A stretch of DNA of 32,208 bases from Methanofollis sp. (lineage in GTDB: Archaea; Halobacteriota; Methanomicrobia; Methanomicrobiales; Methanofollaceae): contig JASGMW010000009.1 of the NCBI GenBank assembly GCA_030156225.1, positions 1-32,208 on the forward strand, given 5' to 3'. Positions 24,030-32,165 of this stretch are shown here, one piece after another (position 1 is the first letter of the stretch; each line of letters starts with the position of its first letter). A model generated the notes under the pieces. The model saw nothing but the letters and a program-made list of their open reading frames with translations, was not told the DNA's origin and did not search any database. Made by a program: the position numbers and the translations under genes.

Positions 24030-24803
24030 ATGCATGCTTCCCTGGAAGATCCTGTCAGTATTACAGAAGCCCTCAAAACACTCGGACTTACAAAGTATGA
24101 GGCGCTTGTCTATGTCGCCCTCCTCAAGGTCACCAGGGCGACGGCAACCGAGATCCATGAACTCTCCGGGGTGCCGCGCGCATCGGTATATCCAGCTCTC
24201 GACCGACTCTTCCAGAGAAATATGGTGACGATCTCCCATGCCACCCCGAAACGCTTCTCCGCCATTCCGCCGGGCGAGGCGGTCGATTCTCTCATGCAGG
24301 GAATAGACGAAAAGGCGTCGTATGCAAAAGAAACGCTCCAGAAACTGTACGACCGGAGAGGGGCACCTGACGGGAGCGGACAGGAGCTGGTCTGGACCAT
24401 CACCGGCGATGCGAATATCACCGCGAGGCTCAAGAACCTCATCGCTCAGGCGACAGATCAGATCCAGTTAATAGGGAACTGGCAGCTCATTGAGGACCTC
24501 GGCGAAACTCTTGCCCTGGCGGCGGAGAGGGTCAGGATGGAGGTCATCACCGAACGGCAGGAGGGAGAGATCTACCCGGACATTCCGATCATTACCGTGA
24601 TTGCGCCGAGCGGGCACGCCGAGATGCAAAATCAGGAACGGGCGGGCATAATCCTTGTAGACAATTCAAAGGTGGTGGTGGTGGTGGGATCGCAGGGTGA
24701 GACCCCGACCGCCCTGTATTCTGAGTCGGATGGATTTTACCGATTTTTCTCCACATCCTGGGCTCTGGTACGCGGCTACGGCAGAGCGCTCGATCAGAAG
24801 TGA
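24030..24803 (+). CDS. TrmB family transcriptional regulator
   Basis: This 257-residue protein has the N-terminal TrmB winged helix (ITEALKTLGLTKYEALVYVA, then SGVPRASVYPALDRLFQRNM, residues 10-65), a linker helix, and a C-terminal phospholipase D-like sensor part (about 110-255). These regulators usually bind sugars or related ligands. It has no ribosome binding site and a TATA-like CATTTATCT about 27 bases upstream, so it may be leaderless. It is divergent from the surface protein gene, the most likely target. Its end overlaps the convergent NrpR-domain gene by ten bases. Confidence 0.88.
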   Translation: MHASLEDPVSITEALKTLGLTKYEALVYVALLKVTRATATEIHELSGVPRASVYPALDRLFQRNMVTISHATPKRFSAIPPGEAVDSLMQGIDEKASYAKETLQKLYDRRGAPDGSGQELVWTITGDANITARLKNLIAQATDQIQLIGNWQLIEDLGETLALAAERVRMEVITERQEGEIYPDIPIITVIAPSGHAEMQNQERAGIILVDNSKVVVVVGSQGETPTALYSESDGFYRFFSTSWALVRGYGRALDQK

Positions 24804-25573
24804 TGGATCGGTTCAAGTCGGGATACGTCGATCAGGCCCTTGAGCGAGTTGATCTCGACCCGATACCCTGCTTCTTTTACTGCCGCCATCACATTGGTCC
24901 CACCGAGTATTGCGATGCCGAAATGCTGGGGAGAACAGGCGAAATCGAGGATAGGAGCGTTCGGCGGGCCGATCTCGAGCACGCCGGCGATCAGGCTCCG
25001 CTCCAGGTCCTCGATGACGGCCGCAACCGTGGCTTCGGCCTCCATATGACATTCCCGAAGGTTGGCGAGCACGCTGCCGCGGCCTGTCGCGACGACCCCT
25101 GAGACGTTGGTGATGTCCTGAGAGACGAGCAGTTCAAGCGGGTCGATGGTCGTGGCGTCATAAAGCACCATATCGGTAAAACGCCGCGGGGTGCCGCCCT
25201 CGATCTGCACCACGCCCCCACCGATCGGATGGAGGGGAACGCCCCGCCGGATCATCACGCCGTCAAGTGTGATCGAGCAGACGGTGCAGATCCCGACCAG
25301 TCCCTCAGGGACCGTGTACCCCCCGGCCTTCTCTCCCGTCTGAAAGATCTGGACCAGGCCGCTCGGGCTGATGCCCGCCCTGTAGGTCTCCTTTACGACG
25401 GCGAGAACGGCGTCCAGATCGTCGGCAGCCACAAGCGAGAGATTGTAGATGACCTTTCCCTCGTTCTCTGCAGGGTCGTAGGTCACCTGCATCGCCTCCT
25501 CTTCGATCAGGTGGTTGAGGAATTTCAGGGGGTGGTTCACATCATACACTCGCCACAGAGAGAGAAAAATCAT
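24794..25573 (-). CDS. Stand-alone NrpR regulatory-domain protein (DUF128)
   Basis: This 259-residue protein is a single NrpR regulatory domain (PF01995), which senses 2-oxoglutarate in the nitrogen repressor NrpR. Visible features are VTYDPAENEGKVIYNLSLV, GICTVCSITLDGVMIRRGVP, TTIDPLELLVSQDITNV and the tail GGTNVMAAVKEAGY. The winged-helix domain that precedes it in full NrpR is missing: upstream sequence in frame shows no helix-turn-helix. The ATG at 25573 is preceded by GGAGG at only two bases; a later ATG is at 25492. It resembles NrpRII-type partners, which act with a DNA-binding NrpRI. It likely affects the operators at amt1, glnA and amt2, together with a partner outside the window. 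Confidence 0.88.
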   Translation of the reverse strand: MIFLSLWRVYDVNHPLKFLNHLIEEEAMQVTYDPAENEGKVIYNLSLVAADDLDAVLAVVKETYRAGISPSGLVQIFQTGEKAGGYTVPEGLVGICTVCSITLDGVMIRRGVPLHPIGGGVVQIEGGTPRRFTDMVLYDATTIDPLELLVSQDITNVSGVVATGRGSVLANLRECHMEAEATVAAVIEDLERSLIAGVLEIGPPNAPILDFACSPQHFGIAILGGTNVMAAVKEAGYRVEINSLKGLIDVSRLEPIHHF

Positions 25574-25695
25574 TCCCTCCAGGCCGGCATGATGCGTAAC
25601 CGTCACCGGAAGGGCGTACGAGGATTCCGGCGGCTCCCATGCGCCTCCGCTGCCGGATGCCCTGGCACCCCCGGCCGGTGCGGATAGCAACATTG

Positions 25696-25704
25696 TTCTA
25701 TATT
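25696..25704. promoter_or_regulatory. Bidirectional TATA-like element
   Basis: TTCTATATT would place a plus start near 25726, essentially on the ATG of the next gene, and a minus start near 25674, about 100 bases before the NrpR-domain gene. Confidence 0.4.
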
Positions 25705-25724
25705 CCAGATCGATATGAACAGAG

Positions 25725-26663
25725 ATGGAAGGGGATCTGAGGGAGCGGACGCAGGATCTCGTGAAGATGATCCTGGAAACCGCCGGATACGAGATCGAAT
25801 GCGCCGATGAGCCGTTTGATCTCTCGGGCGTCGGGGAGGATGACGGCATTGTAGTTCTCATATCGGACAACCCCGCCGAGATCGACCGTTTCAACAGGAG
25901 AACATTCCGCCTGAAACGCGAGGACGGCGTCCAGGAGTGCAGAAAGGTGCTGGTGACTTTCTCCGGGTCTGACGCACCGGACTGCACTGTCTGGGGCGAG
26001 GAGGAGATCGCCGGATATGCCGGCAAAGCGGCTGTTGCAGGCATCTTCGGGCGCAGGATCAGGCTTGGCGGCGGGCCAGAGGCGCAACCGGCCCGGGCAC
26101 CTCCCGGGCTGGAGGTCGAGTCAGAGATCTCCATCCTCCATCTGCCGGTGCGAATCAGTGAGAAGAACGCCTCGATCATCGCGGGAACGCGGGGGCCGGT
26201 GCGGTGCCGGTTTGTCCCGTACTGGTGTTGCCACTGTACCAGCACCGGGTCCCGGACCGTGGCGAACCACCGGGTCTCTTTCGAGGCCGACCGCTGGGGC
26301 GGCCTGAACGCCATCAACGGCACCACCATGGACATGAAGGTCTCCGATGCCGTCGATACCGGGATGTCTGAGAACTGCGAGGTGCTCGCGCCGAAGATCA
26401 GAAGGGAGGATGCAGAGGAGCAGGCGGTCGCTGCAACGATCGATTCCCTCACCCAGCGAGTGCGGATCAAGCATGAGGAAGGCGACACGATCTCGTACCA
26501 GGAAGAAACAATAAAGCCGGACAGAAAAGATATCACCGCCGAGACGATGTTGATATATGTCCCGGTCTGGGAGATCGAGGGCAGGGACCGGATCGTCGAA
26601 GTGAACGCCTATACCGGGGAGATCCTCGCCATGCCGATGGACGAAGGTGTGGAGGTCTTCTAG
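25725..26663 (+). CDS. Unknown two-domain protein with Cys cluster
   Basis: This 312-residue protein was not recognised. The N-terminal part (1-115) alternates helix and strand (IVVLISDNPAEIDRF, CRKVLVTFSGSDA) and could be a restriction-endonuclease-like fold. The middle part has CRFVPYWCCHCTSTGS (about 164-179), a possible metal site. The C-terminal part ends in VPVWEIEGRDRIVEVNAYTG, a PepSY-like strand pattern. It has no signal peptide or membrane segments. It probably has a leaderless start, with a TATA-like element 25-30 bases upstream. The flavin oxidoreductase follows after 6 bases, so the two likely share an operon and perhaps a redox role. Confidence 0.75.
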   Translation: MEGDLRERTQDLVKMILETAGYEIECADEPFDLSGVGEDDGIVVLISDNPAEIDRFNRRTFRLKREDGVQECRKVLVTFSGSDAPDCTVWGEEEIAGYAGKAAVAGIFGRRIRLGGGPEAQPARAPPGLEVESEISILHLPVRISEKNASIIAGTRGPVRCRFVPYWCCHCTSTGSRTVANHRVSFEADRWGGLNAINGTTMDMKVSDAVDTGMSENCEVLAPKIRREDAEEQAVAATIDSLTQRVRIKHEEGDTISYQEETIKPDRKDITAETMLIYVPVWEIEGRDRIVEVNAYTGEILAMPMDEGVEVF

Positions 26664-26669
26664 ATCCCG

Positions 26670-28001
26670 ATGATCGTCGTTGTCGGCGGGGGACCCGCAG
26701 GAAGGTTCGCGGCCGTCAGACTCGGCAATGCAGGACGGGAGGTCACGCTCGTCGAAAAAGGAGAGATCGGGGGCCAGTGCCTGAACTACGGGTGCATGGC
26801 GGTCTGCGCTCTCAACGACGCCGCCCGGCACGTGCAGCGGGGCCGGGAGTTCGCCGCCGCCGGCATCCTGACGGGCGCCTCTGAGATCTGTTTTTCCGCT
26901 CTTCTGGCAGGCATGGATAACGTCCAGGAGAAGATCAGGGGCGTGCTCGATCAGGAGACGAAAGATGCCGGCGTCGAGATCCGGTACGGAAGTGCGGCGC
27001 GACTCGACGGCCGGCAGGTCTTCATCGACGGAGAGGAGATTGAAGCCGACGCCGTTGTTGTTGCGACCGGTTCGGTGCCGGCCGTCCCGGCGGTGGCGGG
27101 CGTCTCTCTCCCGGGTGTCCATACCGCCCACACGCTCCCGCAGATGGAGGATCTGCCCGGCGATCTGGTCATCGTCGGCGGCGGGGTCCAGGCGGCCGAG
27201 TTCGCCTATATTTTTTCGATGTTCGGAAGCCGGGTGACCGTGCTCGCGCGCAGCGCGTTTCTGAAAGGGCTCGATCCGCGCCTCCGCCGACTGGCCCTGA
27301 AAGAGCTTGCGGACGTCGAGATCAGGGAGGGGGCCCCACTCGACCGCGTCGTCGGCAGCGAACGGGTCGAAGACGTCGGCTACGGCGGGAGCGAGCCTGG
27401 AACCTGCAGGGCCGACGCCGTCCTGCTTGCGGCAGGGCTCGTCCCGAACACCGCCATGATCGAAGGGGTCGAGAAGGGGCCGAATGGAGAGGTGCGGGTG
27501 AACGACCGGATGGAGACCTCGGTGAAGGGGGTCTATGCCGCCGGAGACGTCACCGGCGGCCCCTTCCTCACGCCGGTCGCCCGCCTCCAGGGCGTCGTCG
27601 CCGCCGAGAACATCCTGGGCATCGACCGCCGCTTCGATCTCGCGGCCGTCCCGCAGAGCATCAGCCTCGCCAACGATCTGGCCTTCTGCACCGCAGGAGG
27701 CGGCGGCGGGATCGATCTCTCCGTGCCCGCTCCCGCCGGGCCGGGCTCCTTCTGGTCGGTCCTGGCCGGCGACACCGGACTTGGAAAAATCCGCGTGGAC
27801 CGGGAGAGCGGGGAGATTCGCGGCGTCTGGGCCGCATCGCCCGGCGCCGGGATTATCGCCACCTATATGGCCGACGCCATCCGTCACCGCCGGACGGTCC
27901 ACGAACTCGACGGTCTGCTCGAAGTCCACCCGATCGCCGACGGGGTGCACGGGCTGATCGGCCACGCCGCCTCGCTGCTGCGGGACCGTCCGAAAGAGTA
28001 G
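26670..28001 (+). CDS. FAD-dependent pyridine nucleotide-disulfide oxidoreductase
   Basis: This 443-residue protein belongs to the dihydrolipoamide dehydrogenase-like family. IVVVGGGPAGRFAA is the FAD-binding motif, GGQCLNYGCMAV carries the redox-active Cys pair (Cys-x4-Cys), LVIVGGGVQAAEFAYIF the NAD(P) motif and GVYAAGDVTGG the second FAD contact. The C-terminal dimer domain has EVHPIADGVHGL, which keeps His-Pro but lacks the usual Glu after it. No 2-oxoacid dehydrogenase genes are adjacent, so it is more likely a disulfide or other thiol reductase than a complex E3. It shares an operon with the unknown 312-residue gene. Confidence 0.9.
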   Translation: MIVVVGGGPAGRFAAVRLGNAGREVTLVEKGEIGGQCLNYGCMAVCALNDAARHVQRGREFAAAGILTGASEICFSALLAGMDNVQEKIRGVLDQETKDAGVEIRYGSAARLDGRQVFIDGEEIEADAVVVATGSVPAVPAVAGVSLPGVHTAHTLPQMEDLPGDLVIVGGGVQAAEFAYIFSMFGSRVTVLARSAFLKGLDPRLRRLALKELADVEIREGAPLDRVVGSERVEDVGYGGSEPGTCRADAVLLAAGLVPNTAMIEGVEKGPNGEVRVNDRMETSVKGVYAAGDVTGGPFLTPVARLQGVVAAENILGIDRRFDLAAVPQSISLANDLAFCTAGGGGGIDLSVPAPAGPGSFWSVLAGDTGLGKIRVDRESGEIRGVWAASPGAGIIATYMADAIRHRRTVHELDGLLEVHPIADGVHGLIGHAASLLRDRPKE

Positions 28002-28224
28002 GCCTGCATTTCGTCGGGACCGGAGAGGCAACGGCCCTGTCCTCTCCGACTCGCTGACCACCGGCACACGCCCACACGCGGGGCGACCCTGAAACCGGCA
28101 TTCCTGAGACTGACCTGATGGATGGGGGCAGGAGGGCGATGTGAAAGCATTGAGGCAGATCGGGTTAAATCCGGCGATAATCCGAAAAAACAAAATAATT
28201 TTAACGACGGGTGTCGCAATACGT

Positions 28225-28425
28225 ATGATGAACGAATCCGGGGGGTTTGAGCGGCTAAAAGAATATCTCGCTCAGAATCCCGACCTTGAAGAAGTCTGCA
28301 ACACCCTCGAGATCTCTGATCGCGACGTGCGGGGGGTGTTCAGGCGTCTCGAACATATCGACGAGGCCGAGGCCGCCGAGATACTCAAGCGTCTCAAACG
28401 CGCAGAACTCTCAAAAAAGGAGTGA
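28225..28425 (+). CDS. Small charged helical protein, unknown function
   Basis: This 66-residue protein has no membrane segment and is rich in Glu, Lys and Arg. A short Asn-Pro-x-Leu helix pair (YLAQNPDLEEVCNTLEI) is followed by DRDVRGVFRRLEHIDEAEA and a helical tail, which may be a helix-turn-helix-like fold. A GTG at 28141 opens the frame earlier, but the added residues are in a region with a TATA-like AATAATTTTAA at 28192-28202; a transcription start close to 28225 favours the ATG there, possibly leaderless. It is convergent with pgk. Confidence 0.55.
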   Translation: MMNESGGFERLKEYLAQNPDLEEVCNTLEISDRDVRGVFRRLEHIDEAEAAEILKRLKRAELSKKE

Positions 28426-28432
28426 CCAGCAC

Positions 28433-28439
28433 TTTTTTT
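28433..28439 (+). terminator. Terminator between small gene and pgk
   Basis: T7 on the plus strand starts seven bases after the small gene's stop codon. A6 at 28413-28418 serves the minus strand after pgk. The genes converge here. Confidence 0.5.
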
Positions 28440-29653
28440 CATCCGAAAAGCTCTTTCGAGCGTTCCAGCGCGGCGACGGCCGGGAGTTTCTTGCCGGTCA
28501 AAAATTCGATACATGCACCGCCGCCGGTGGAGATATGGGTGAACGCCGATTCCAGCCCCATCTTTTCGATCACCGCCGCCGTATGTCCGCCTCCGATCAC
28601 CGAAAACGGCACCTTCGACGAGGCCCTGAGGATCTCGTGCGTCCCGACCGCGAAGGCCGGGTCCTCGAAGACGCCTGCCGGGCCGTTCACCACGACCGTG
28701 CCCGAGGACCTGATCACCTCGTTCACCGCCCCGAGCGCCCCGGTTCCGATGTCCATCACCGGAGCGTCTGCCGGGATCAGGTCCAGCGGGTACTCGACCC
28801 GGCCGCCGGCCTCGCGCACCGCCACCTGATCCGGCACGACGATCTTCTCTCCGAAACGGGAGAGAAGCGACCGCGCCTTTTCGATCTCACCCGTATATTT
28901 CAACTGGGCGACGAGATCGGTGGAGGGCTTTCCGATATTGCGGCCCGCCGCGATGAGAAAGACGTTCGCGACCACGCCGATGACGACCACCCGGTCGGCA
29001 ACGCCTTTTTCAAGGACGTTTCCCGCGACCTCCACCGAGTCGTCCACTTTCGTCCCGCCGAGGACGAACGTCACCGGCCGCGGCGCTCCGGTAAAGACCC
29101 GCGAGAGGGTGGAGACCTCATGCTCCATCAACAGGCCTGCGGCCGAACGCATCAGCATCGGAAGCCCGACGACCGTCGGCTGCGAGCGGTGAGCGGTCCC
29201 GAAGGCGTCGTTGACGAAGAGGTCGCCCATCGAGGAGAGCATCCGGCAGATATGTGTCCCTTTCGCCGCATCGGGTGAGAGCGTCAGGTTTTCCTCGGCA
29301 TTGAAACGCACGTTTTCGAGCATCAGCACCTCCCCGGCACGCATGGAGGAGACCGCGTCCCGTGCCGAGCGGCCGAAGATATCGTCGGTATAGGTGACCG
29401 GACGACCGAGGAGGCGTTCGAGTCTGGCGGCATGGCCCTGGAGGGTGGTGAAGTCCTTCTTGCCGGGCCGGCTCTGGTGCGCCAGGACGACGACCTTCGA
29501 CTCCTCAAGGGTGCGGACGGTCGGAAGATGCTCTCTGAACCGTTTGTCGTCCAGAATCTCCCCGGACGCAGGATCGATCGGAGAGTTGAAGTCGACACGT
29601 AGGAGAACGGTTTTTCCGGATATATCGAGATCAGTGAGTGTTCCAATCGTCAT
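28439..29653 (-). CDS. pgk: Phosphoglycerate kinase
   Basis: Pgk transfers phosphate between 1,3-bisphosphoglycerate and ADP, in gluconeogenesis in methanogens. The 404-residue protein shows VLLRVDFNSPID, the substrate-binding AHQSRPGKKD, MLENVRFNAEENL, VNDAFGTAHRSQPTVVG, the hinge VLGGTKVDDS, and the nucleotide-binding end VIGGGHTAAVIEKMG with ISTGGGACIEFL. The frame extends upstream, but family length and start (MTIGTLTDLDISGKTVLLR) set the ATG at 29653. TTTTATCC on the minus strand near 29700 is the probable TATA box. Confidence 0.96.
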   Translation of the reverse strand: MTIGTLTDLDISGKTVLLRVDFNSPIDPASGEILDDKRFREHLPTVRTLEESKVVVLAHQSRPGKKDFTTLQGHAARLERLLGRPVTYTDDIFGRSARDAVSSMRAGEVLMLENVRFNAEENLTLSPDAAKGTHICRMLSSMGDLFVNDAFGTAHRSQPTVVGLPMLMRSAAGLLMEHEVSTLSRVFTGAPRPVTFVLGGTKVDDSVEVAGNVLEKGVADRVVVIGVVANVFLIAAGRNIGKPSTDLVAQLKYTGEIEKARSLLSRFGEKIVVPDQVAVREAGGRVEYPLDLIPADAPVMDIGTGALGAVNEVIRSSGTVVVNGPAGVFEDPAFAVGTHEILRASSKVPFSVIGGGHTAAVIEKMGLESAFTHISTGGGACIEFLTGKKLPAVAALERSKELFG

Positions 29654-29783
29654 AGGATAACCTGCCGCCCGGGATGTTTTCTGTACACCGTTGGGGGGAT
29701 AAAATGATATTGCTTTTCCTCGGGACCGGAGGGGCGGGAGGGCATCGCAACGCATATCGCCCCCTCGTTTCCATTCTCAGGAC

Positions 29784-30256
29784 ATGGACGAACGCGCCGC
29801 CCTCTTCGAGATCAACGAGGGGCTGCCCAGGCAGGGGCCGGGCAGCGACGCCGCACGGCAAAGGCATTCTCACTGCTCGATGATCTTCCGGCCGATGCCG
29901 TGGTGTTCGATATCGGATGCGGCAGCGGAGCACATGCTCTTGCTCGCCTCTCTCCGGCTGCCGGATCACTGCCGTCGACGTGCGCCCGCCTTTTCTTGAC
30001 ACACTCATGCTCAGGAGTGAGCAGGATGCCTTCTGTGTCGTGATCCCCTCAGATACGCCATCCATGGAGAGTCTCCCCTTCCCTGACGGATCTTTCGATC
30101 TGGTCTGGTCAGAGGGAGCGGCCTATATCGGTTATGGGGTTCGCCGCCGCCCTCACCGCATGGCGGCGGCTCCTGAAAGGAGGAGGGTATTGCGCCGTCA
30201 CCGAGATCACACGGCTCACCCCCGGTACTGTTTCGGATATTCATGGAACACCATGA
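29784..30256 (+). pseudogene. Class I SAM-dependent methyltransferase pseudogene
   Basis: Fragments of one methyltransferase appear in order in changing frames. ERAALFEINEGLPRQGPGSD (to about 29857) is followed, one frame over, by VVFDIGCGSGAHALALA, the SAM-binding motif I (to about 29963). Then ITAVDVRPPFLDTLML and LPFPDGSFDLVWSEGAAYI follow in a third frame (to about 30136), and finally GFAAALTAWRRLLKGGG in the second frame again, ending at TGA 30254-30256. Three frame changes in about 470 bases rule out a single sequencing error. The C-terminal third is missing. AT-rich sequence begins directly after, so the insertion or exchange of that DNA may have truncated it. Confidence 0.85.
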
Positions 30257-30375
30257 GATTCGGCACATAAGAGCCAGGGTTACGCTATCTTACGCTACCA
30301 AGTTCTTATTGAAAAACAAAAGAAATAATCGTCTTAGAACAATTATATATAGTAAACAAAGAAGGAAATACCCAT
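30257..30375 (+). promoter_or_regulatory. AT-rich upstream region of the TetR gene
   Basis: Composition turns sharply AT-rich here. ATTATATATAG (30342-30352) is a strong TATA box whose start would fall near 30372, only a few bases before the ATG; AAGGA at 30362-30366 would serve as ribosome binding site for a longer transcript. Confidence 0.5.
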
Positions 30376-30987
30376 ATGAATACAAAAGATAGAATCATAG
30401 AAACAGCTTTTAAATTATTTCTAAAAAAAGGATTGGACAATGTTTCCTTGAGTGAAATTAAAAAAGAATCAAACATCACTACAGGAGGGTTTTATCATTA
30501 TTTTGATAGTAAAGAAACTCTATTTTTAGAAGTGATTGACAAATACATATTTAAGTATTTTGATAGGACCCTGGAAAAGCTTAAAAATTCTGAAGGCCTC
30601 CCTCAAGAAAGATTAAAAACTATGATATTGTCAGTTATAGGGTATGATTCAACTGCAAATGAGCTGACACAATTATCCGAGAGCGCTGAGATAATAGATT
30701 ATAGAAACTTGCATCTATTATATTTGGGAAGTCTTCAAAATTATGATATAATAAGCGAACGTTATACAGAATTCAACTTGAAATTGTTAGAATTTGTCGA
30801 GACATTAATTGATAAAAGTAAAGCACGGGGTGAAATAAGAAAAGAGTTAGACTCCCATGAACTTTCAATATTTATTCAATCTGTTATTGATGGAACATTC
30901 ATGTTATGGATAACAATTCCAGATATACCGCTAAGAAAAAGTATGGAAGTTAATATAGACAGAGCGTGGGCTTATATAACATCTTAA
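30376..30987 (+). CDS. TetR/AcrR family regulator, AT-rich and probably foreign
   Basis: This 203-residue repressor-type protein has the N-terminal helix-turn-helix (RIIETAFKLFLKKGLDNVSL, then ESNITTGGFYHYFDSKETLF, residues 6-52) and a helical ligand-binding part. Base composition is strongly AT-rich (roughly 30% GC by eye), with Lys, Ile and Asn codons ending in A/T, unlike everything else in the window. It was probably acquired from a low-GC organism, such as another methanogen; the donor cannot be named. No target or effector gene lies with it; the neighbours are pseudogenes, so it may regulate itself or be a stray. Confidence 0.92.
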   Translation: MNTKDRIIETAFKLFLKKGLDNVSLSEIKKESNITTGGFYHYFDSKETLFLEVIDKYIFKYFDRTLEKLKNSEGLPQERLKTMILSVIGYDSTANELTQLSESAEIIDYRNLHLLYLGSLQNYDIISERYTEFNLKLLEFVETLIDKSKARGEIRKELDSHELSIFIQSVIDGTFMLWITIPDIPLRKSMEVNIDRAWAYITS

Positions 30988-31101
30988 GTGAAGTACCGCA
31001 CCATCCGCAGTAAGAACCTCCTCTCTCTGAATAAGCCAGAATCGCAAGATCTTTGTAATTTCAGCGAAAAACCCCTTTTATGCCCCTCGTCAACGGTTTC
31101 G

Positions 31102-31446
31102 ATGACCGCTCAAGATCGTTCAATCCTCTCGATCGGTCATCACGGCATTGTCGCCGGTGCCTACGACTCTCTTTGCATCGCCGATGTGATCGATACCGCT
31201 CTCCCAAAGACCCGTCACCATCATCTCAGCCATTCTCAGGTCATCAAGGCAATGGTGGTTCTCAACGGTCTCGGGTTCATCGAAGTCTCTCCCTATTTCC
31301 CGGACTTCTTTGACGATATCGCTGTTGAACGTCTCCTTGGTGAAGGCATCACGAGCGAGCACCTCAACGACGATGTGCTCGGCCGAACCCTGGACGCGGT
31401 CGCGGCCTACGGCCCGACCGAGTTATTCAACGAAGCCGTTGCACAA
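31102..31446 (+). mobile_element. Fragment of IS1634-type transposase (DUF4277 part)
   Basis: Only the N-terminal domain of an IS1634-family transposase remains. GHHGIVAGAYDSLCIADVID, ALPKTRHHHLSHSQVIKAM and the block RLLGEGITSEHLNDDVLGRTLDAV-GPTELFNE are the DUF4277 pattern. The open frame starts at 30988, but ATG 31102 fits the domain. The catalytic DDE part (several hundred residues) is absent; the sequence switches to unrelated DNA after about 31446. The segment around YFPDFFDD looks slightly shortened compared with what I recall. It cannot transpose by itself. Confidence 0.8.
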
Positions 31447-31469
31447 CCCCCCGATCATCCTCAATTTCA

Positions 31470-31517
31470 CCTGGTTATAACCCGCCAAAAACATACCTTT
31501 GTGCCTGGTTATAACCC
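31470..31517 (+). repeat. Pair of 14-base direct repeats containing a palindrome
   Basis: CCTGGTTATAACCC occurs at 31470-31483 and 31504-31517, 34 bases apart. GGTTATAACC within each is a perfect 10-base palindrome. It lies between the transposase fragment and the ATPase pseudogene, at 12-60 bases before the ATPase ATG, so it may be an operator pair, or a mark of the insertion event. Confidence 0.7.
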
Positions 31518-31528
31518 CTCGAAGTAGC

Positions 31529-32165
31529 ATGGCCGATCTCCTCGCACTCCTGGTCGCCCTCAACCCCTGGTGGAGCGGCAGAGACTTCGACACCGGCGTC
31601 CGGCGTGACCGCTACCTCTCGACGATCAAAAAATATTGCGCCACCGGTGAGATCGTGGTGCTCAGCGGCGTCCGGCGCTCGGGCAAGACCACCCTGCTCT
31701 ACCAGGCGATCCGCAGCCTGATCCACGAACTGGGCGTCGACCCGCGATCGATCCTCTTCGTCAACTGCGACGAGCCCGCCCTCGCCCGTCTGGACCGGCC
31801 GCTGGAGGCGGTGCTCGACGCCTACCGGTCGAACGTCTGGAGCGGAGAGGGGGCCTGGCTCATCTTCGACGAGATTCAGACAATCGCCGGATGGGAGCGT
31901 TGGGTCAAGGCAACCTATGACCGCAAACAGTTCAGGCTGGTGATATCGGGGTCTTCTTCGTATCTTCTCGATGCCAAAGGTCTCGACCCTGATCAGCGGG
32001 AGATATCTGGCGGTCCAGGCTATCCCCTTGACTTCTCAGATGTATCTCCTCTTTCACGGGATAGAGGTCGGAGCCGACCCGATCGCCATCGCCGCCCGGA
32101 AGTATGATATTGTCAACGACCCCGCGCCTGTGTGGACGGGGCTTGAGACTCTATCATGTCGATAG
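31529..32165 (+). pseudogene. COG1373-type ATPase, frameshifted and truncated
   Basis: The first part, from ATG 31529, has Walker A GVRRSGKTTLLYQ, Walker B AWLIFDEIQTIAGWERWV and the sensor LVISGSSSYLLDAK typical of archaeal AAA-like ATPases (DUF4143/COG1373). At about 31974 the reading must shift by one base: ISGRYLAVQAIPLTS and YLLFHGIEVGADP continue the family pattern in the next frame. This second frame runs into the terminal repeat at 32111 and stops at TAG 32163-32165. The C-terminal half of the protein (usually 400 or more residues) is missing. It may be truncated by the repeat element itself. Confidence 0.85.

Noticed and set aside
24811-24835. GGTTCAAGTC, resembling a tRNA T-loop
   Set aside because: It lies within the coding end of the NrpR-domain gene; no acceptor stem, D-arm or anticodon stem can be built around it.
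28002-28224. Possible gene between the flavoprotein and the 66-residue gene
   Set aside because: Only the GTG-started extension of the small gene is open; its sequence includes an AT-rich promoter-like stretch and does not look coding.
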